NCBI RefSeq assembly: GCF_013340935.1
Contig: NZ_WHOS01000006.1
Span: forward strand, 1 to 64,000
Length of the DNA: 64,000 nucleotides
Direction: 5' to 3'
Source: Azospirillum melinis
GTDB taxonomy: Bacteria > Pseudomonadota > Alphaproteobacteria > Azospirillales > Azospirillaceae
Shown: positions 45,691-55,107 of the stretch, piece by piece
How positions within the stretch are numbered: position 1 is the stretch's first letter
Layout: each line of letters opens with the position of its first letter
Position numbers and translations under genes: made by a program
The notes under the pieces: model-generated
Database searches by the model: none
What the model saw: the letters and a program-made list of their open reading frames with translations, nothing else
What the model was told of the DNA's origin: nothing

Positions 45691-47694
45691 TCAGGCCTCC
45701 GCGATGTCGAGAACCAGCAGGTCGACGCCTTCCGACACCTGATCGCCCGCCGCGAAATTCACCGCGCTGACGGTGCCCGCCGCCGGGGCCTTGATGGTGT
45801 GCTCCATCTTCATGGCTTCCAGCAGCATCAGCGGCGCGCCGGCCTCGACGCTCTGGCCCGGCTCGACCAGCACGCGGACGACGGTGCCCGGCATCGGCGC
45901 GGTCAGACGGCCGGACCCGCCCTCCTGCTCCGCCGCGCGGGCGCTGGGGTCGTCCAGCGTCAGGCGGGACACCGCACCGTCGATCAGGACGGTGATGTCG
46001 AGCCCCTGCCGCACCACGGTGGCGCGGGTGCGCATTCCGTCCAGCGTCGCCGTCAGCAGGCCGTCGGCGAGGCTGACGCCGGTCACCGGCATCGCCTTGC
46101 CTCCATCCACCGCGATCTCATACCCATCGGCCCGGAAATGCAGCGTCACCTCGCGCGCCGTCTCGCCGTCCATCAGGCGCAGGTCGTAATGGTTCTCCTC
46201 GTTCAGCCGCCAGCCATTGGCGAGCAGCCACGGGGAATAGCGGTCTGAGCGGGCCCGCAGGGCGGCCTGCGCTTCCTCCCGGCGCGTCAGCAGCACCGAC
46301 AGGGCGGCGGCGGCCAACGCCTTGTCGGCCACCGGGGCCGGCGGCGGCAGAAGATCGGCGCGGTGGCGCTCGATGAAGCCGGTGTCGATCTCCACCGCCT
46401 TGAAAGCCGGATGGCCGGCGATGGCGCCGAGGAAGGCGACGTTGGTGGTGACGCCCACCACCTCGTACTCGGCGAGCGCCACCCGCAGGCGGCGCAGGGC
46501 GCTGTCGCGGTCCTCGTCCCAGACGATCAGCTTGGCGATCATCGGGTCGTAATACATCGTCACCGAATCGCCCTCGCGGACACCGGTGTCGACGCGGACA
46601 TGGTCGTTCTCGGCCGGCGGGCGCAGGCGGACCAGCCTGCCGATGGCGGGCAGGAAGTCGCGCTGCGGATCCTCGGCGTACAACCGCGCCTCGAAGGCAT
46701 GGCCCCGGCGGGTCAGCTGCTCTTGGCGCAGCGGCAGTTCGGCGCCAGCGGCGACGCGCAGCTGCCACTCGACCAGATCGAGGCCAGTGATCTTCTCCGT
46801 CACCGGATGCTCCACCTGCAAACGGGTGTTCATCTCGATGAAGTAGAAGCCGCCATCCTCATAGAGGAACTCGACGGTGCCGGCGCCGACATAGTTCACC
46901 GCCTTGGCTGCGGCCACCGCGGCCTCGCCCATGCGGCGGCGGAGGTCGTCGGGGAGATTGGGGGCCGGCGCCTCCTCGATCACCTTCTGGTGGCGGCGCT
47001 GCACCGAGCAGTCGCGCTCGAACAGATAGACGCCGTTGCCGTGGGTGTCGCAGAAGACCTGGATTTCGACATGGCGTGGCCGGCCGAGATACTTCTCCAG
47101 CAGCAGGCTGTCGTCGCCGAACGCCGCCTTGGCCTCGCGCTGGGCGCCGGCCACCGCGTCGGCCAGTTCGTTGGCGGCGCGCACCACGCGCATGCCCTTG
47201 CCGCCGCCGCCGGCCGACGCCTTGACCAGCACCGGATAGCCGATCCGTTCGGCCTCCGCCGACAGGGTGGCGAAGTCCTGGTCGGTGCCGTGATAGCCCG
47301 GGACCAGCGGCACGTCGGCGTTCGCCATCAGCCGCTTGGATTCCGCCTTGGAGCCCATGACGCGGATCGCCTCGATCGGCGGACCGATGAAGACGACGCC
47401 GGCCTCCGCGCAAGCTGCGGCGAAGCCGGCATTCTCCGACAGGAAACCGTAGCCGGGATGGATGGCCTGGGCGCCCGTGCGCTTCGCCACGTCGAGGATG
47501 ACGTCGCCGCGCAGATAGCTTTCGCCGACCGGGGCCGGGCCGATGCAGACGGCCTCGTCGGCCATCTGGACATGCATGGCCTTGGCGTCGGCCTCCGAAT
47601 GGATCGCGACGGTCTTGATGCCCAGGCGGCGGGCGGTGCGGATGACCCGGCAGGCGATTTCGCCACGGTTGGCGATCAGGATCTTGTCGAACAT
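45691..47694 (-). CDS. liuD: Methylcrotonyl-CoA carboxylase alpha (biotin) subunit
   Basis: A 667-residue biotin-dependent subunit. The biotin carboxylase part (1-445) has an ATP-grasp with [14 protein letters not shown] and [24 protein letters not shown] sequence; the biotin carrier ends the protein with EAMKMEHTI (biotin Lys about 35 residues from EAMKM in the conserved place). A BT-type domain lies between. The neighbours (carboxyltransferase, 3-methylglutaconyl-CoA hydratase, HMG-CoA lyase, isovaleryl-CoA dehydrogenase) identify it as methylcrotonyl- rather than acetyl- or geranyl-CoA carboxylase. Confidence 0.92.
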   Translation of the reverse strand: MFDKILIANRGEIACRVIRTARRLGIKTVAIHSEADAKAMHVQMADEAVCIGPAPVGESYLRGDVILDVAKRTGAQAIHPGYGFLSENAGFAAACAEAGVVFIGPPIEAIRVMGSKAESKRLMANADVPLVPGYHGTDQDFATLSAEAERIGYPVLVKASAGGGGKGMRVVRAANELADAVAGAQREAKAAFGDDSLLLEKYLGRPRHVEIQVFCDTHGNGVYLFERDCSVQRRHQKVIEEAPAPNLPDDLRRRMGEAAVAAAKAVNYVGAGTVEFLYEDGGFYFIEMNTRLQVEHPVTEKITGLDLVEWQLRVAAGAELPLRQEQLTRRGHAFEARLYAEDPQRDFLPAIGRLVRLRPPAENDHVRVDTGVREGDSVTMYYDPMIAKLIVWDEDRDSALRRLRVALAEYEVVGVTTNVAFLGAIAGHPAFKAVEIDTGFIERHRADLLPPPAPVADKALAAAALSVLLTRREEAQAALRARSDRYSPWLLANGWRLNEENHYDLRLMDGETAREVTLHFRADGYEIAVDGGKAMPVTGVSLADGLLTATLDGMRTRATVVRQGLDITVLIDGAVSRLTLDDPSARAAEQEGGSGRLTAPMPGTVVRVLVEPGQSVEAGAPLMLLEAMKMEHTIKAPAAGTVSAVNFAAGDQVSEGVDLLVLDIAEA

Positions 47695-47699
47695 GTTGA

Positions 47700-48497
47700 T
47701 CAGCTCCGCCAGGACGGGGTGCGTTTGTCGAGGAAGGCGCCGACGCCCTCCTTGCCTTCGGCGCTGGCGCGCTGGCGGGCGATGCGCTCCGCCGTGTCGC
47801 GCACCACGTCGTCGGTCAGCGGCCGGCGGGCGACGGCGCGGATCAGCTCCTTGGCGGCGGTGACCGCCGTGGGGGCGCTGTCCATCAGGTTCTTCACCGT
47901 CTTCGCCACCGCCTGCTCCAGCCCGTCGGCATCAGTCAGCTCATGCAGCAGGCCGATGCGGTGGGCCTCCGCCGCGCTGAAGCGCTCGCCGGTCAGGAAA
48001 TAGCGCCGGCAGGCGCGCTCGCCGATGGCGGCGATGACATAGGGGCTGATGGCGGCGGGGATGATGCCCAGCCGAACCTCCGACAGGGCGAAGGTCGCGG
48101 TCTCGACGCCGATGGCAATGTCGCAGGCCGAAACCAGCCCGACGCCGCCGCCGAAGGCCGGCCCCTGCACCACGGCGACCGTGGGCTTCGGGCATTCGTC
48201 CAGCGTGCGCAGCATGGTGGCGAGGCCCATGGCGTCGGCCAGATTCTCCTCGCGGGAGTAGCCGGCCATCTTCTTCATCCAGGACAAATCCGCCCCGGCC
48301 GAGAAGCTCTTGCCCACCCCGCGCAGCAGGACGACGCGCACCGCCGGATCCTCGCCCACCCGCCGGAAGGCGGATGTCAGGTCGGCGATGACCTGTTCGT
48401 TGAAGGCATTGTGAACGTCGCCACGGTTCATAGTGACGGTGGCGACGCCGGTGTCGGCAAGCTCGACCAGAATATCGTTTGGCAAAATGTCGCTCAT
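47700..48497 (-). CDS. liuC: Methylglutaconyl-CoA hydratase (enoyl-CoA hydratase family)
   Basis: A 265-residue crotonase-fold enzyme that hydrates 3-methylglutaconyl-CoA to HMG-CoA. Oxyanion-hole segments are KSFSAGADLSWMKKMAGY and GPAFGGGVGLVSACDIAI; SEVRLGIIPAAISPYV is typical of methylglutaconyl-CoA hydratases. The start at 48497 has an ATG followed by the family N-terminus; a much longer frame to 49031 runs antisense-like through liuB and was not used. Position between liuB and liuD supports the role. Confidence 0.92.
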   Translation of the reverse strand: MSDILPNDILVELADTGVATVTMNRGDVHNAFNEQVIADLTSAFRRVGEDPAVRVVLLRGVGKSFSAGADLSWMKKMAGYSREENLADAMGLATMLRTLDECPKPTVAVVQGPAFGGGVGLVSACDIAIGVETATFALSEVRLGIIPAAISPYVIAAIGERACRRYFLTGERFSAAEAHRIGLLHELTDADGLEQAVAKTVKNLMDSAPTAVTAAKELIRAVARRPLTDDVVRDTAERIARQRASAEGKEGVGAFLDKRTPSWRS

Positions 48498-48508
48498 GGT
48501 CGCCCCCC

Positions 48509-50116
48509 TCACATCCGGAAGACGCCGAAGGGCGTCTTCGGCACCGGGGCGTTCAGCGAGGCCGACAGGCCGAGGCCCAGCACCATGCGGGTGTCGGCCG
48601 GGTCGATGATGCCGTCGTCCCACAGCCGGGCACTGGCGTAATAGGCGTGGCTCTCGCGTTCGAACTGGGCGCGGATCGGCGCCTTCAGCGCCTCCTCGTC
48701 CTCGGCCGACCAGGGCTTGCCCTGGGCTTCCATGGCGTCGCGCTTGACCTGAGCCAGCACGCCGGCGGCCTGCTCGCCGCCCATGACCGAGATGCGGGCG
48801 TTCGGCCACATCCACATGAAGCGCGGGCTGTAGGCGCGGCCGCACATGCCGTAATTGCCGGCGCCATAGCTGCCACCGATGATGACGGTGAATTTCGGCA
48901 CCTTGGCGCAGGCGACCGCGGTGACCAGCTTGGCGCCGTCCTTGGCGATGCCGCCGGCCTCGTATTTGCGGCCGACCATGAAGCCGGTGATGTTCTGCAG
49001 GAACACCAGCGGGATGCGGCGCTGGCAGCACAGCTCGACGAAATGGGCGCCCTTCAGGGCGGATTCGCTGAACAGAATGCCGTTGTTGGCGATGATGCCG
49101 ACGGGATAGCCGAAGATGTGGGCGAAGCCCGTCACCAGCGTCGTGCCATAGAGCGGCTTGAACTCGTCGAAGCGGGAGCCGTCGACCACGCGCGCGATCA
49201 CCTCGCGCACGTCGAAGGGCTTGCGGGCGTCGCTGGGGATGACGCCGTACAGCTCGCGCGGGTCGAAGGCCGGTTCCTCCGGCTCGCGCAGGTCGAGGTC
49301 GATGTGCTTGGCACGGTTCAGGTTTGACACCACGCGCCGCGCCATCGCCAGGGCGTGGGCGTCGTTCATCGCGTAATGGTCGGTGACGCCCGAGGTGCGG
49401 GAATGCACGTCGGCCCCGCCGAGATCCTCGGCCGACACCACCTCACCGGTCGCCGCCTTCACCAGCGGCGGGCCGCCGAGGAAGATGGTGCCCTGGTTGC
49501 GGACGATGATCGCCTCGTCCGACATCGCCGGAACATAGGCGCCGCCGGCGGTGCAGCTTCCCATCACCACAGCGATCTGCGGGATGCCCTCGGCCGACAT
49601 GTTGGCCTGGTTGTAGAAGATGCGGCCGAAATGATCGCGGTCGGGGAAGACCTCGTCCTGGTTCGGCAGGTTGGCGCCGCCCGAATCCACCAGATAGATG
49701 CAGGGCAGGTTGTTCTGCTGGGCGATCTCCTGCGCGCGCAGGTGCTTCTTGACCGTCAGCGGGTAATAGGTGCCGCCCTTCACCGTCGCGTCGTTGGCGA
49801 CGATCATGCATTCCTGCCCGGCGACGCTGCCGATGCCGGCGATGATGCCGGCCGACGGGATGTCCTCGGCATAGACGCCGTCGGCGGCCAGCTGCGACAG
49901 CTCAAGGAAGGGCGAGCCGACGTCGAGCAGCTGGCGGATGCGCTCGCGCGGCAGCAGCTTGCCGCGGGCGAGGTGCTTGTCGCGCGCCTTCGCCCCGCCG
50001 CCCTGCTGGATGGCGGCGACCTTCCGGCGCAGATCGTCGACCAGGGCCTGCATGGCGTCGGCGTTGGCCTGGAACTCGGCGGAGCGCGCATTCAGGGCGC
50101 TCTTCAGGACGGTCAT
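48509..50116 (-). CDS. liuB: Methylcrotonyl-CoA carboxylase beta (carboxyltransferase) subunit
   Basis: A 535-residue carboxyltransferase. It contains [42 protein letters not shown] and [15 protein letters not shown], all characteristic of MCC/GCC beta subunits, then the second half with [18 protein letters not shown] and [16 protein letters not shown]. Residues near AGG/GAGN form the two oxyanion holes. It acts with LiuD in a large complex to make 3-methylglutaconyl-CoA. Confidence 0.95.
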   Translation of the reverse strand: MTVLKSALNARSAEFQANADAMQALVDDLRRKVAAIQQGGGAKARDKHLARGKLLPRERIRQLLDVGSPFLELSQLAADGVYAEDIPSAGIIAGIGSVAGQECMIVANDATVKGGTYYPLTVKKHLRAQEIAQQNNLPCIYLVDSGGANLPNQDEVFPDRDHFGRIFYNQANMSAEGIPQIAVVMGSCTAGGAYVPAMSDEAIIVRNQGTIFLGGPPLVKAATGEVVSAEDLGGADVHSRTSGVTDHYAMNDAHALAMARRVVSNLNRAKHIDLDLREPEEPAFDPRELYGVIPSDARKPFDVREVIARVVDGSRFDEFKPLYGTTLVTGFAHIFGYPVGIIANNGILFSESALKGAHFVELCCQRRIPLVFLQNITGFMVGRKYEAGGIAKDGAKLVTAVACAKVPKFTVIIGGSYGAGNYGMCGRAYSPRFMWMWPNARISVMGGEQAAGVLAQVKRDAMEAQGKPWSAEDEEALKAPIRAQFERESHAYYASARLWDDGIIDPADTRMVLGLGLSASLNAPVPKTPFGVFRM

Positions 50117-50158
50117 GCCGTCTTCCTCCCGGTTTGGCGGTCTTGATTACTGGGCTGG

Positions 50159-51292
50159 TTACTGGACAAGGGCGCGGCTGATGACCAGCCGCTGGATGTC
50201 GCTGGTGCCCTCGTAGATCTGGCAGACCCGGACGTCGCGATAGATGCGCTCGACCGGGAAATCGTTGAGGTAGCCATAGCCGCCATGAATCTGGATGGCG
50301 TCGGAGCAGACCTTCTCCGCCATTTCCGAGGCGAACAGCTTGGCCATTGCCGCTTCCTTCATGCAGGGCACCCCGGCATCGCGCAAGGATGCCGCATGCA
50401 GCACCATCTGCCGCGCCGCCTCCACCCGCGTCGCCATGTCGGCGAGGCGGAAGGCGATGGCCTGATGCTGGACGATCGGCACGCCCATGCTCTGGCGCTC
50501 CTGGGCATAGCGGATGGCATGGTCGAGTGCGGCGCGCGCCATGCCGACCGACTGGGACGCGATGCCGATGCGCCCGCCTTCCAGATTGGCCAGAGCCACC
50601 CTGTAGCCGGCGCCTTCGGCCCCGAGCATCAGCTCGGCAGGAACCCGGCAGTCCTCGAAGACGATCTGGCAGGTGTCGGAGCAGTGCTGGCCCAGCTTCT
50701 CCTCGGTCCGCGCCACCTGATAGCCCGGCGTGCCGGTCGGCACGATGAAGGCGCTGAGGCCCTTCTTGCCGGCCGCCGGATCGGTCACCGCGAAGACGAT
50801 GGCGACATCGGCCTGCGAGCCGGAGGTGATGAACTGCTTGGTGCCGTTCAGCACCCAGTGATCGCCGTCGCGCCGGGCGCGGGTCTTGATCGCCGAGGCG
50901 TCGGACCCGGCCTGCGGCTCGGTCAGGCAGAAAGCGCCAAGCATTTCGCCACGCGCCATCGGCTTCAGGAAGCGGTCCTTCTGGGCATCCGTGCCGAACT
51001 TCAGGATCGGCATGCAGCCGACCGAATTATGGACGCTCATGATGGTGGAGACGGCGCCGTCGCCGGCGGCGATCTCCTCGATGGCAAGCGCGTAGGCGAC
51101 ATGGTCGGTGGCGGCGCCGCCGAACTCCTCCGGCACCAGCATGCCCATCAGGCCGAGTTCACCCATCTCGGCGAGTTCAACCTTGGGGAAAGCGCCGCTG
51201 CGGTCGCGCTCGGCGGCGGTCGGCGCGAGCCGGTCCTGCGCGAAGGCGCGGGCCATGTCGCGGACCATGGTCTGTTCTTCGGTCAGGTGCAT
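50159..51292 (-). CDS. Acyl-CoA dehydrogenase (short/branched-chain)
   Basis: A 377-residue FAD enzyme with the three acyl-CoA dehydrogenase domains. FAD/substrate motifs are [17 protein letters not shown] and [17 protein letters not shown]; the catalytic Glu is at the C-terminal position in [10 protein letters not shown], as in short-chain and short/branched-chain enzymes. It is distinct from the isovaleryl-CoA dehydrogenase of the same operon (Glu elsewhere). It may oxidise 2-methylbutyryl- or isobutyryl-CoA from isoleucine or valine, or butyryl-CoA. SD-like AGGAGG lies just before the ATG. Confidence 0.9.
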   Translation of the reverse strand: MHLTEEQTMVRDMARAFAQDRLAPTAAERDRSGAFPKVELAEMGELGLMGMLVPEEFGGAATDHVAYALAIEEIAAGDGAVSTIMSVHNSVGCMPILKFGTDAQKDRFLKPMARGEMLGAFCLTEPQAGSDASAIKTRARRDGDHWVLNGTKQFITSGSQADVAIVFAVTDPAAGKKGLSAFIVPTGTPGYQVARTEEKLGQHCSDTCQIVFEDCRVPAELMLGAEGAGYRVALANLEGGRIGIASQSVGMARAALDHAIRYAQERQSMGVPIVQHQAIAFRLADMATRVEAARQMVLHAASLRDAGVPCMKEAAMAKLFASEMAEKVCSDAIQIHGGYGYLNDFPVERIYRDVRVCQIYEGTSDIQRLVISRALVQ

Positions 51293-51317
51293 GCTGCTCC
51301 TCCCATATTTTTATGGT

Positions 51318-51340
51318 CCCCTCTCCCCGGGGGAGAGGGG
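51318..51340. repeat. REP-like palindrome within the liu operon
   Basis: CCCCTCTCCCC (51318-51328) faces GGGGAGAGGGG (51330-51340) with one base between. The sequence matches the outer hairpin of the REP-like units at 27505-27646. It lies in the 65-base gap between thiolase and acyl-CoA dehydrogenase genes. Confidence 0.7.
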
Positions 51341-51357
51341 GTACGGGCGGGAGTGCT

Positions 51358-52539
51358 TTACACCCGCTCCACCGCGATGGCCGTCGCCTCGCCGCCGCCG
51401 ATGCACAAGCTGGCCACGCCGCGCTTCAGGTCGTACTTTTCCAGTGCGGCCAGCAGCGTGACGAGGATGCGGGCACCCGAGGCGCCGATGGGGTGGCCGA
51501 GCGCGCAGGCGCCGCCATGGACGTTCACCTTGTCATGCGGCAGGTCCAGATCCCGCATCGCCGCCATGGTGACGACCGCGAACGCCTCGTTGATCTCGAA
51601 CAGATCGACGTCGCGGGCCGACCAGCCCACCTTCTCGAACAGCTTCTGCATCGCGCCCACCGGCGCGGTGGTGAACAGCGCCGGCTGCTGGGCGTGGTTG
51701 GAATGGCCCTTGATCTCGGCGATCACGCGCAGGCCGCGACGGTCGGCCTCGCTGCGGGTGGTGACGACCAGCGCCGCACCGCCGTCGGAGATCGACGAGG
51801 CGTTCGCCGCCGTCACCGTACCGTCCTTGGCGAAGGCCGGCTTCAGCGTCGGGATCTTCTTCGGATCGCCCTTGCCCGGCTGCTCGTCGGTGTCGACCAG
51901 CACGTCACCCTTGCGGCCCTTGACCAGGACCGGCGCGATCTCCGCCTTGAAGGAGCCGTCCTCCACCGCCTTGCGGGCGCGGTTCAGACTCTCGATGGCG
52001 TAGTTGTCCTGCGCCTCGCGGGTGAAGCTGTAGCTGCTGGCGCATTCCTCGGCGAAGGTGCCCATCAGGCGGCCCTTCTCGTAGGCGTCCTCCAGACCGT
52101 CGAAGAACATGTGGTCCAGCACCTTGCCATGCCCCATGCGGTAGCCGGCACGAGCGCGGTCGAGCAGGTAAGGAGCGTTCGACATGCTCTCCATGCCACC
52201 GGCCACCACGACCTTGGCCGAGCCGGCCTTGATCACGTCATGGGCGAACATCACCGCCCGCATGCCGGAGCCGCAGACCTTGGAGATGGTGGTGCAGCCG
52301 ACGCCCTTCGGCAGCCCGGCGCCCAGCGCGGCCTGGCGCGCCGGGGCCTGCCCCAGACCGGCCGACAGCACGTTGCCCATGAACACCTCGTCCACCGCGT
52401 CCGCGGCGAGGCCCGAGCGCTCCAGCGCCGCCTGGATGGCAACGGCGCCCAGCTGCGGGCCGGTCAGGCCCATGAGGTCGCCCTGGAAGCCGCCCATCGG
52501 CGTGCGGACGGCGGCGGCGATGACGATGCTGTCGGTCAT
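51358..52539 (-). CDS. Acetyl-CoA C-acyltransferase (thiolase)
   Basis: A 393-residue biosynthetic/degradative thiolase. The acyl-accepting Cys is in KVCGSGMRAV (about residue 90), with active-site His in LGHPIGASGAR and the second Cys in LCIGGG. In this operon it can cleave acetoacetyl-CoA to two acetyl-CoA, completing leucine and ketogenic degradation; the reverse reaction could feed PHB synthesis (PhaA), so either role or both are possible. GGGAAAGG-type purine-rich sequence precedes the ATG. Confidence 0.93.
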   Translation of the reverse strand: MTDSIVIAAAVRTPMGGFQGDLMGLTGPQLGAVAIQAALERSGLAADAVDEVFMGNVLSAGLGQAPARQAALGAGLPKGVGCTTISKVCGSGMRAVMFAHDVIKAGSAKVVVAGGMESMSNAPYLLDRARAGYRMGHGKVLDHMFFDGLEDAYEKGRLMGTFAEECASSYSFTREAQDNYAIESLNRARKAVEDGSFKAEIAPVLVKGRKGDVLVDTDEQPGKGDPKKIPTLKPAFAKDGTVTAANASSISDGGAALVVTTRSEADRRGLRVIAEIKGHSNHAQQPALFTTAPVGAMQKLFEKVGWSARDVDLFEINEAFAVVTMAAMRDLDLPHDKVNVHGGACALGHPIGASGARILVTLLAALEKYDLKRGVASLCIGGGEATAIAVERV

Positions 52540-52607
52540 GGTGGTCGGTCCCTTTCCCTCGATGCTCTCTGTGCTTTGCCGAACCGCTTTGCGCGGTCTC
52601 CCGGCCT

Positions 52608-53780
52608 TCAGGCCGTTTCTTTGAACAGTTCGCGTCCGATCAGCATGCGGCGGATCTCGCTGGTGCCGGCGCCGATCTCGTAGAGCTTGGCGTCGCGTAG
52701 CAGGCGGCCGGTCGGATACTCATTGATGTAGCCGTTGCCCCCCAGCGTTTGAATGGCCTCCAGCGCCATCCAGGTCGCCTTTTCGGCAGAGAACAGGATG
52801 GCGGCGGCAGCGTCCTTGCGGGTGGTCTCGCCCCGGTCGCAGGCCTTGGCAACGGCGTACACATAAGCCTTGGCGGCGTTCATGATCGTGTACATGTCGG
52901 CGATCTTGCCCTGCATCAGCTGGAACTCGCCGATGGACTGGCCGAACTGCTTGCGGTCGTGGACATAGGGGATCACCACGTCCATGCAGGCCTGCATGAT
53001 CCCGAGCGGGCCGCCGGACAGCACCGCGCGCTCGTAATCCAGGCCGGACATCAGCACGTTAACGCCGCGGCCGACGCCGCCCAGGATGTTCTCTTCCGGC
53101 ACCTCGCAATCCTCGAACACCAGTTCGCCGGTGTTGGAACCGCGCATGCCCAGCTTGTCCAGCTTCTGCGCCACCGAGAAGCCCTTGAAGCCCTTCTCGA
53201 CCAGGAAGGCGGTCATCCCGCGCGGGCCGGCATTGATGTCGGTCTTGGCGTAGATCACCAGCGTGTCGGCGTCGGGGCCGTTGGTGATCCACATCTTGGT
53301 GCCATTCAGGACGTAACGGTCGCCCTTCTTCTCGGCCCGCAGCTTCATCGACACCACGTCGGACCCGGCGTTCGGCTCCGACATCGCCAGGGCACCGATA
53401 TGCTCGCCGGAAATCAGTTTGGGCAGGTAGCGGCGCTTCTGCTCCTCCGTGCCGTTCTTGCGGATCTGGTTGACGCAGAGGTTGGAGTGGGCGCCGTAGC
53501 TGAGGCCCACCGAGGCCGACGCGCGGGACACCTCCTCCATCGCCACGACATGTTCCAGATAGCCCATGCCGGCGCCGCCATACTCCTCCTCCACCGTCAC
53601 GCCGAGGATGCCGAGGTCGCCCATCTTGCGCCACAGCTCGTTCGGAAACTCGTTGCTGCGGTCGATCTCGGCGGCACGGGGGGCGATCTCGTTGGCGGCG
53701 AAGCTCCGCACCGAATCGCGCAGCATGTCGGCCGACTCACCGAGGTCGAAATTCAGGCTCGGGTACTGGTTGGACAGCAT
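52608..53780 (-). CDS. liuA: Isovaleryl-CoA dehydrogenase
   Basis: The first enzyme of the liu pathway, oxidising isovaleryl-CoA to 3-methylcrotonyl-CoA with FAD. The 390-residue protein has [16 protein letters not shown] and [17 protein letters not shown], and the catalytic Glu is in [13 protein letters not shown], the place specific to isovaleryl-CoA (and long-chain) dehydrogenases. The ATG at 53780 is preferred: GGGGAG is about ten bases upstream and the family starts near [10 protein letters not shown] palindromic operator-like sequence lies 39 bases upstream of the start. Confidence 0.95.
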   Translation of the reverse strand: MLSNQYPSLNFDLGESADMLRDSVRSFAANEIAPRAAEIDRSNEFPNELWRKMGDLGILGVTVEEEYGGAGMGYLEHVVAMEEVSRASASVGLSYGAHSNLCVNQIRKNGTEEQKRRYLPKLISGEHIGALAMSEPNAGSDVVSMKLRAEKKGDRYVLNGTKMWITNGPDADTLVIYAKTDINAGPRGMTAFLVEKGFKGFSVAQKLDKLGMRGSNTGELVFEDCEVPEENILGGVGRGVNVLMSGLDYERAVLSGGPLGIMQACMDVVIPYVHDRKQFGQSIGEFQLMQGKIADMYTIMNAAKAYVYAVAKACDRGETTRKDAAAAILFSAEKATWMALEAIQTLGGNGYINEYPTGRLLRDAKLYEIGAGTSEIRRMLIGRELFKETA

Positions 53781-53818
53781 GGACGTATCGCTCCCCTGGG
53801 AAATCATCCGTTCTTTGA

Positions 53819-53836
53819 CCATACGTTACCGTATGG
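53819..53836. promoter_or_regulatory. Palindrome upstream of liuA (LiuR-like operator)
   Basis: CCATACG (53819-53825) and CGTATGG (53830-53836) with spacer TTAC form a perfect dyad, 39 bases before the liuA start. The core TACG-N4-CGTA resembles, from memory, sites of the MerR-family regulator LiuR of proteobacterial liu operons. No liuR gene is inside the window. Confidence 0.6.
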
Positions 53837-54081
53837 CAGTGCGGCTGGCAAGGGGGTTGCGGAGCGGATCGAAAAGCCGTTCAGCGTCAGGAGTTTGGCC
53901 GGTCAAGAGGACGCGGCGGCCTTTCCACATCGTGGAACCCACAAGGGGGCAGCCCGATTTTCCCCAGTCGATTCAAGGCTGCCATGCACGTTGGATACTG
54001 TATTCCAGAACGGCGAAGGCGATTATTACGGGAGCCGACGCGTTATATCCGGCCAGTGATATCGATTTGGGGGACCAACGA

Positions 54082-55077
54082 ATGATCCGCGTGCCTCGGC
54101 CCAACATGGACGGCTTCACCATGGCCCTGGTGGCGACCGTCGGGCTGGCGACCGTGCTTCCGGTGCAGGGACAGTTCGCCCAGGGCGTGCACTGGCTGGC
54201 GGAGGCGGCCATCGCGCTGCTGTTCTTCCTGCACGGCGCCCGCCTGCCGCGGGAAGAGGTGGTGGCGGGCATGGCGCACTGGCGCCTGCATCTGCTGATC
54301 TTCAGCCTGACCTTCGCCGCCTTCCCGCTGATCGGCTGGGCGGTGGTGGAAACGCTGCCGCACAGCCTGCTGCCACCGGCCGTCGCCATCGGCGTGCAGT
54401 TCCTCTGCCTGCTGCCCTCCACCGTGCAGTCCTCCATCGCCTTCACCTCGATGGCGCGGGGCAACGTGGCGGCAGCGGTGTGCAGTTCCACCCTGTCCAA
54501 CATCTCCGGCATCCTGATGACGCCGCTGCTGGTGGCGCTGTTCCTGAAGGTGCAGGGATCGGCGCTGTCGCTCGACACCTTGCAGACCATCGCGGCGCAG
54601 TTGCTGCTGCCCTTCGTCGCCGGCCAGCTGCTGCGGCGCTGGATCGGCGCCTGGGCGGCCCGGCACAAGACGATGCTGCGCTTCACCGACCGCGGTTCGA
54701 TCCTGCTGGTCGTCTATCTCGCCTTCAGCGAGGCGGTGGTGAACGGGCTGTGGCATCAGGTGCCGCCGGCCGCACTGGGCATGGTGGTGGTGATCGACTG
54801 CGCCATCCTGGCGGTTTTCCTGGTCGGCACGACGCTGCTGAGCCGCCGCCTGGGCTTCTCCCGCGCCGACGAGGCGGTGATCGTCTTCTGCGGATCGAAG
54901 AAGTCGCTGGTCAGCGGCGTGCCGATGGCCGGCGTGCTGTTCGCCCCCGCCACCGCCGGGCTGGTGCTGCTGCCGGTCATGCTGTTCCACCAGATCCAGC
55001 TGATGGTCTGCGCCGTCCTGGCCCGCCGCTATGCCGAGGAGGACGAGGCGCGGGACGCCCTGCCGGCGACCTCGTGA
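54082..55077 (+). CDS. Bile acid:sodium symporter-family transporter (SBF-like)
   Basis: A 331-residue membrane protein with about ten hydrophobic segments from residue 10 to 320. LLFFLHGARLPREEV, LLPSTVQSSIAFTSMARGN and FCGSKKSLVSGVPMAGVLF match the SBF_like (YfeH-type) group of putative sodium-dependent transporters; the last segment has the conserved Gly/Ser-Lys-Lys-Ser pattern. The substrate is unknown. The ATG at 54082 follows GGGGGA at about seven bases; the longer frame begins inside the antisense of liuA and is not coding. The stop codon lies in a tandem 14-base duplication. Confidence 0.82.
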   Translation: MIRVPRPNMDGFTMALVATVGLATVLPVQGQFAQGVHWLAEAAIALLFFLHGARLPREEVVAGMAHWRLHLLIFSLTFAAFPLIGWAVVETLPHSLLPPAVAIGVQFLCLLPSTVQSSIAFTSMARGNVAAAVCSSTLSNISGILMTPLLVALFLKVQGSALSLDTLQTIAAQLLLPFVAGQLLRRWIGAWAARHKTMLRFTDRGSILLVVYLAFSEAVVNGLWHQVPPAALGMVVVIDCAILAVFLVGTTLLSRRLGFSRADEAVIVFCGSKKSLVSGVPMAGVLFAPATAGLVLLPVMLFHQIQLMVCAVLARRYAEEDEARDALPATS

Positions 55078-55094
55078 GGGTGACCTCGTGAGGG
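55068..55094. repeat. Tandem 14-base duplication at the transporter stop codon
   Basis: GACCTCGTGAGGGT followed by GACCTCGTGAGGG. The gene stop TGA is in the first copy; the second copy repeats it out of the coding region. Probably a recent slippage event. Confidence 0.7.
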
Positions 55095-55107
55095 AACGGC
55101 GCGCGCC

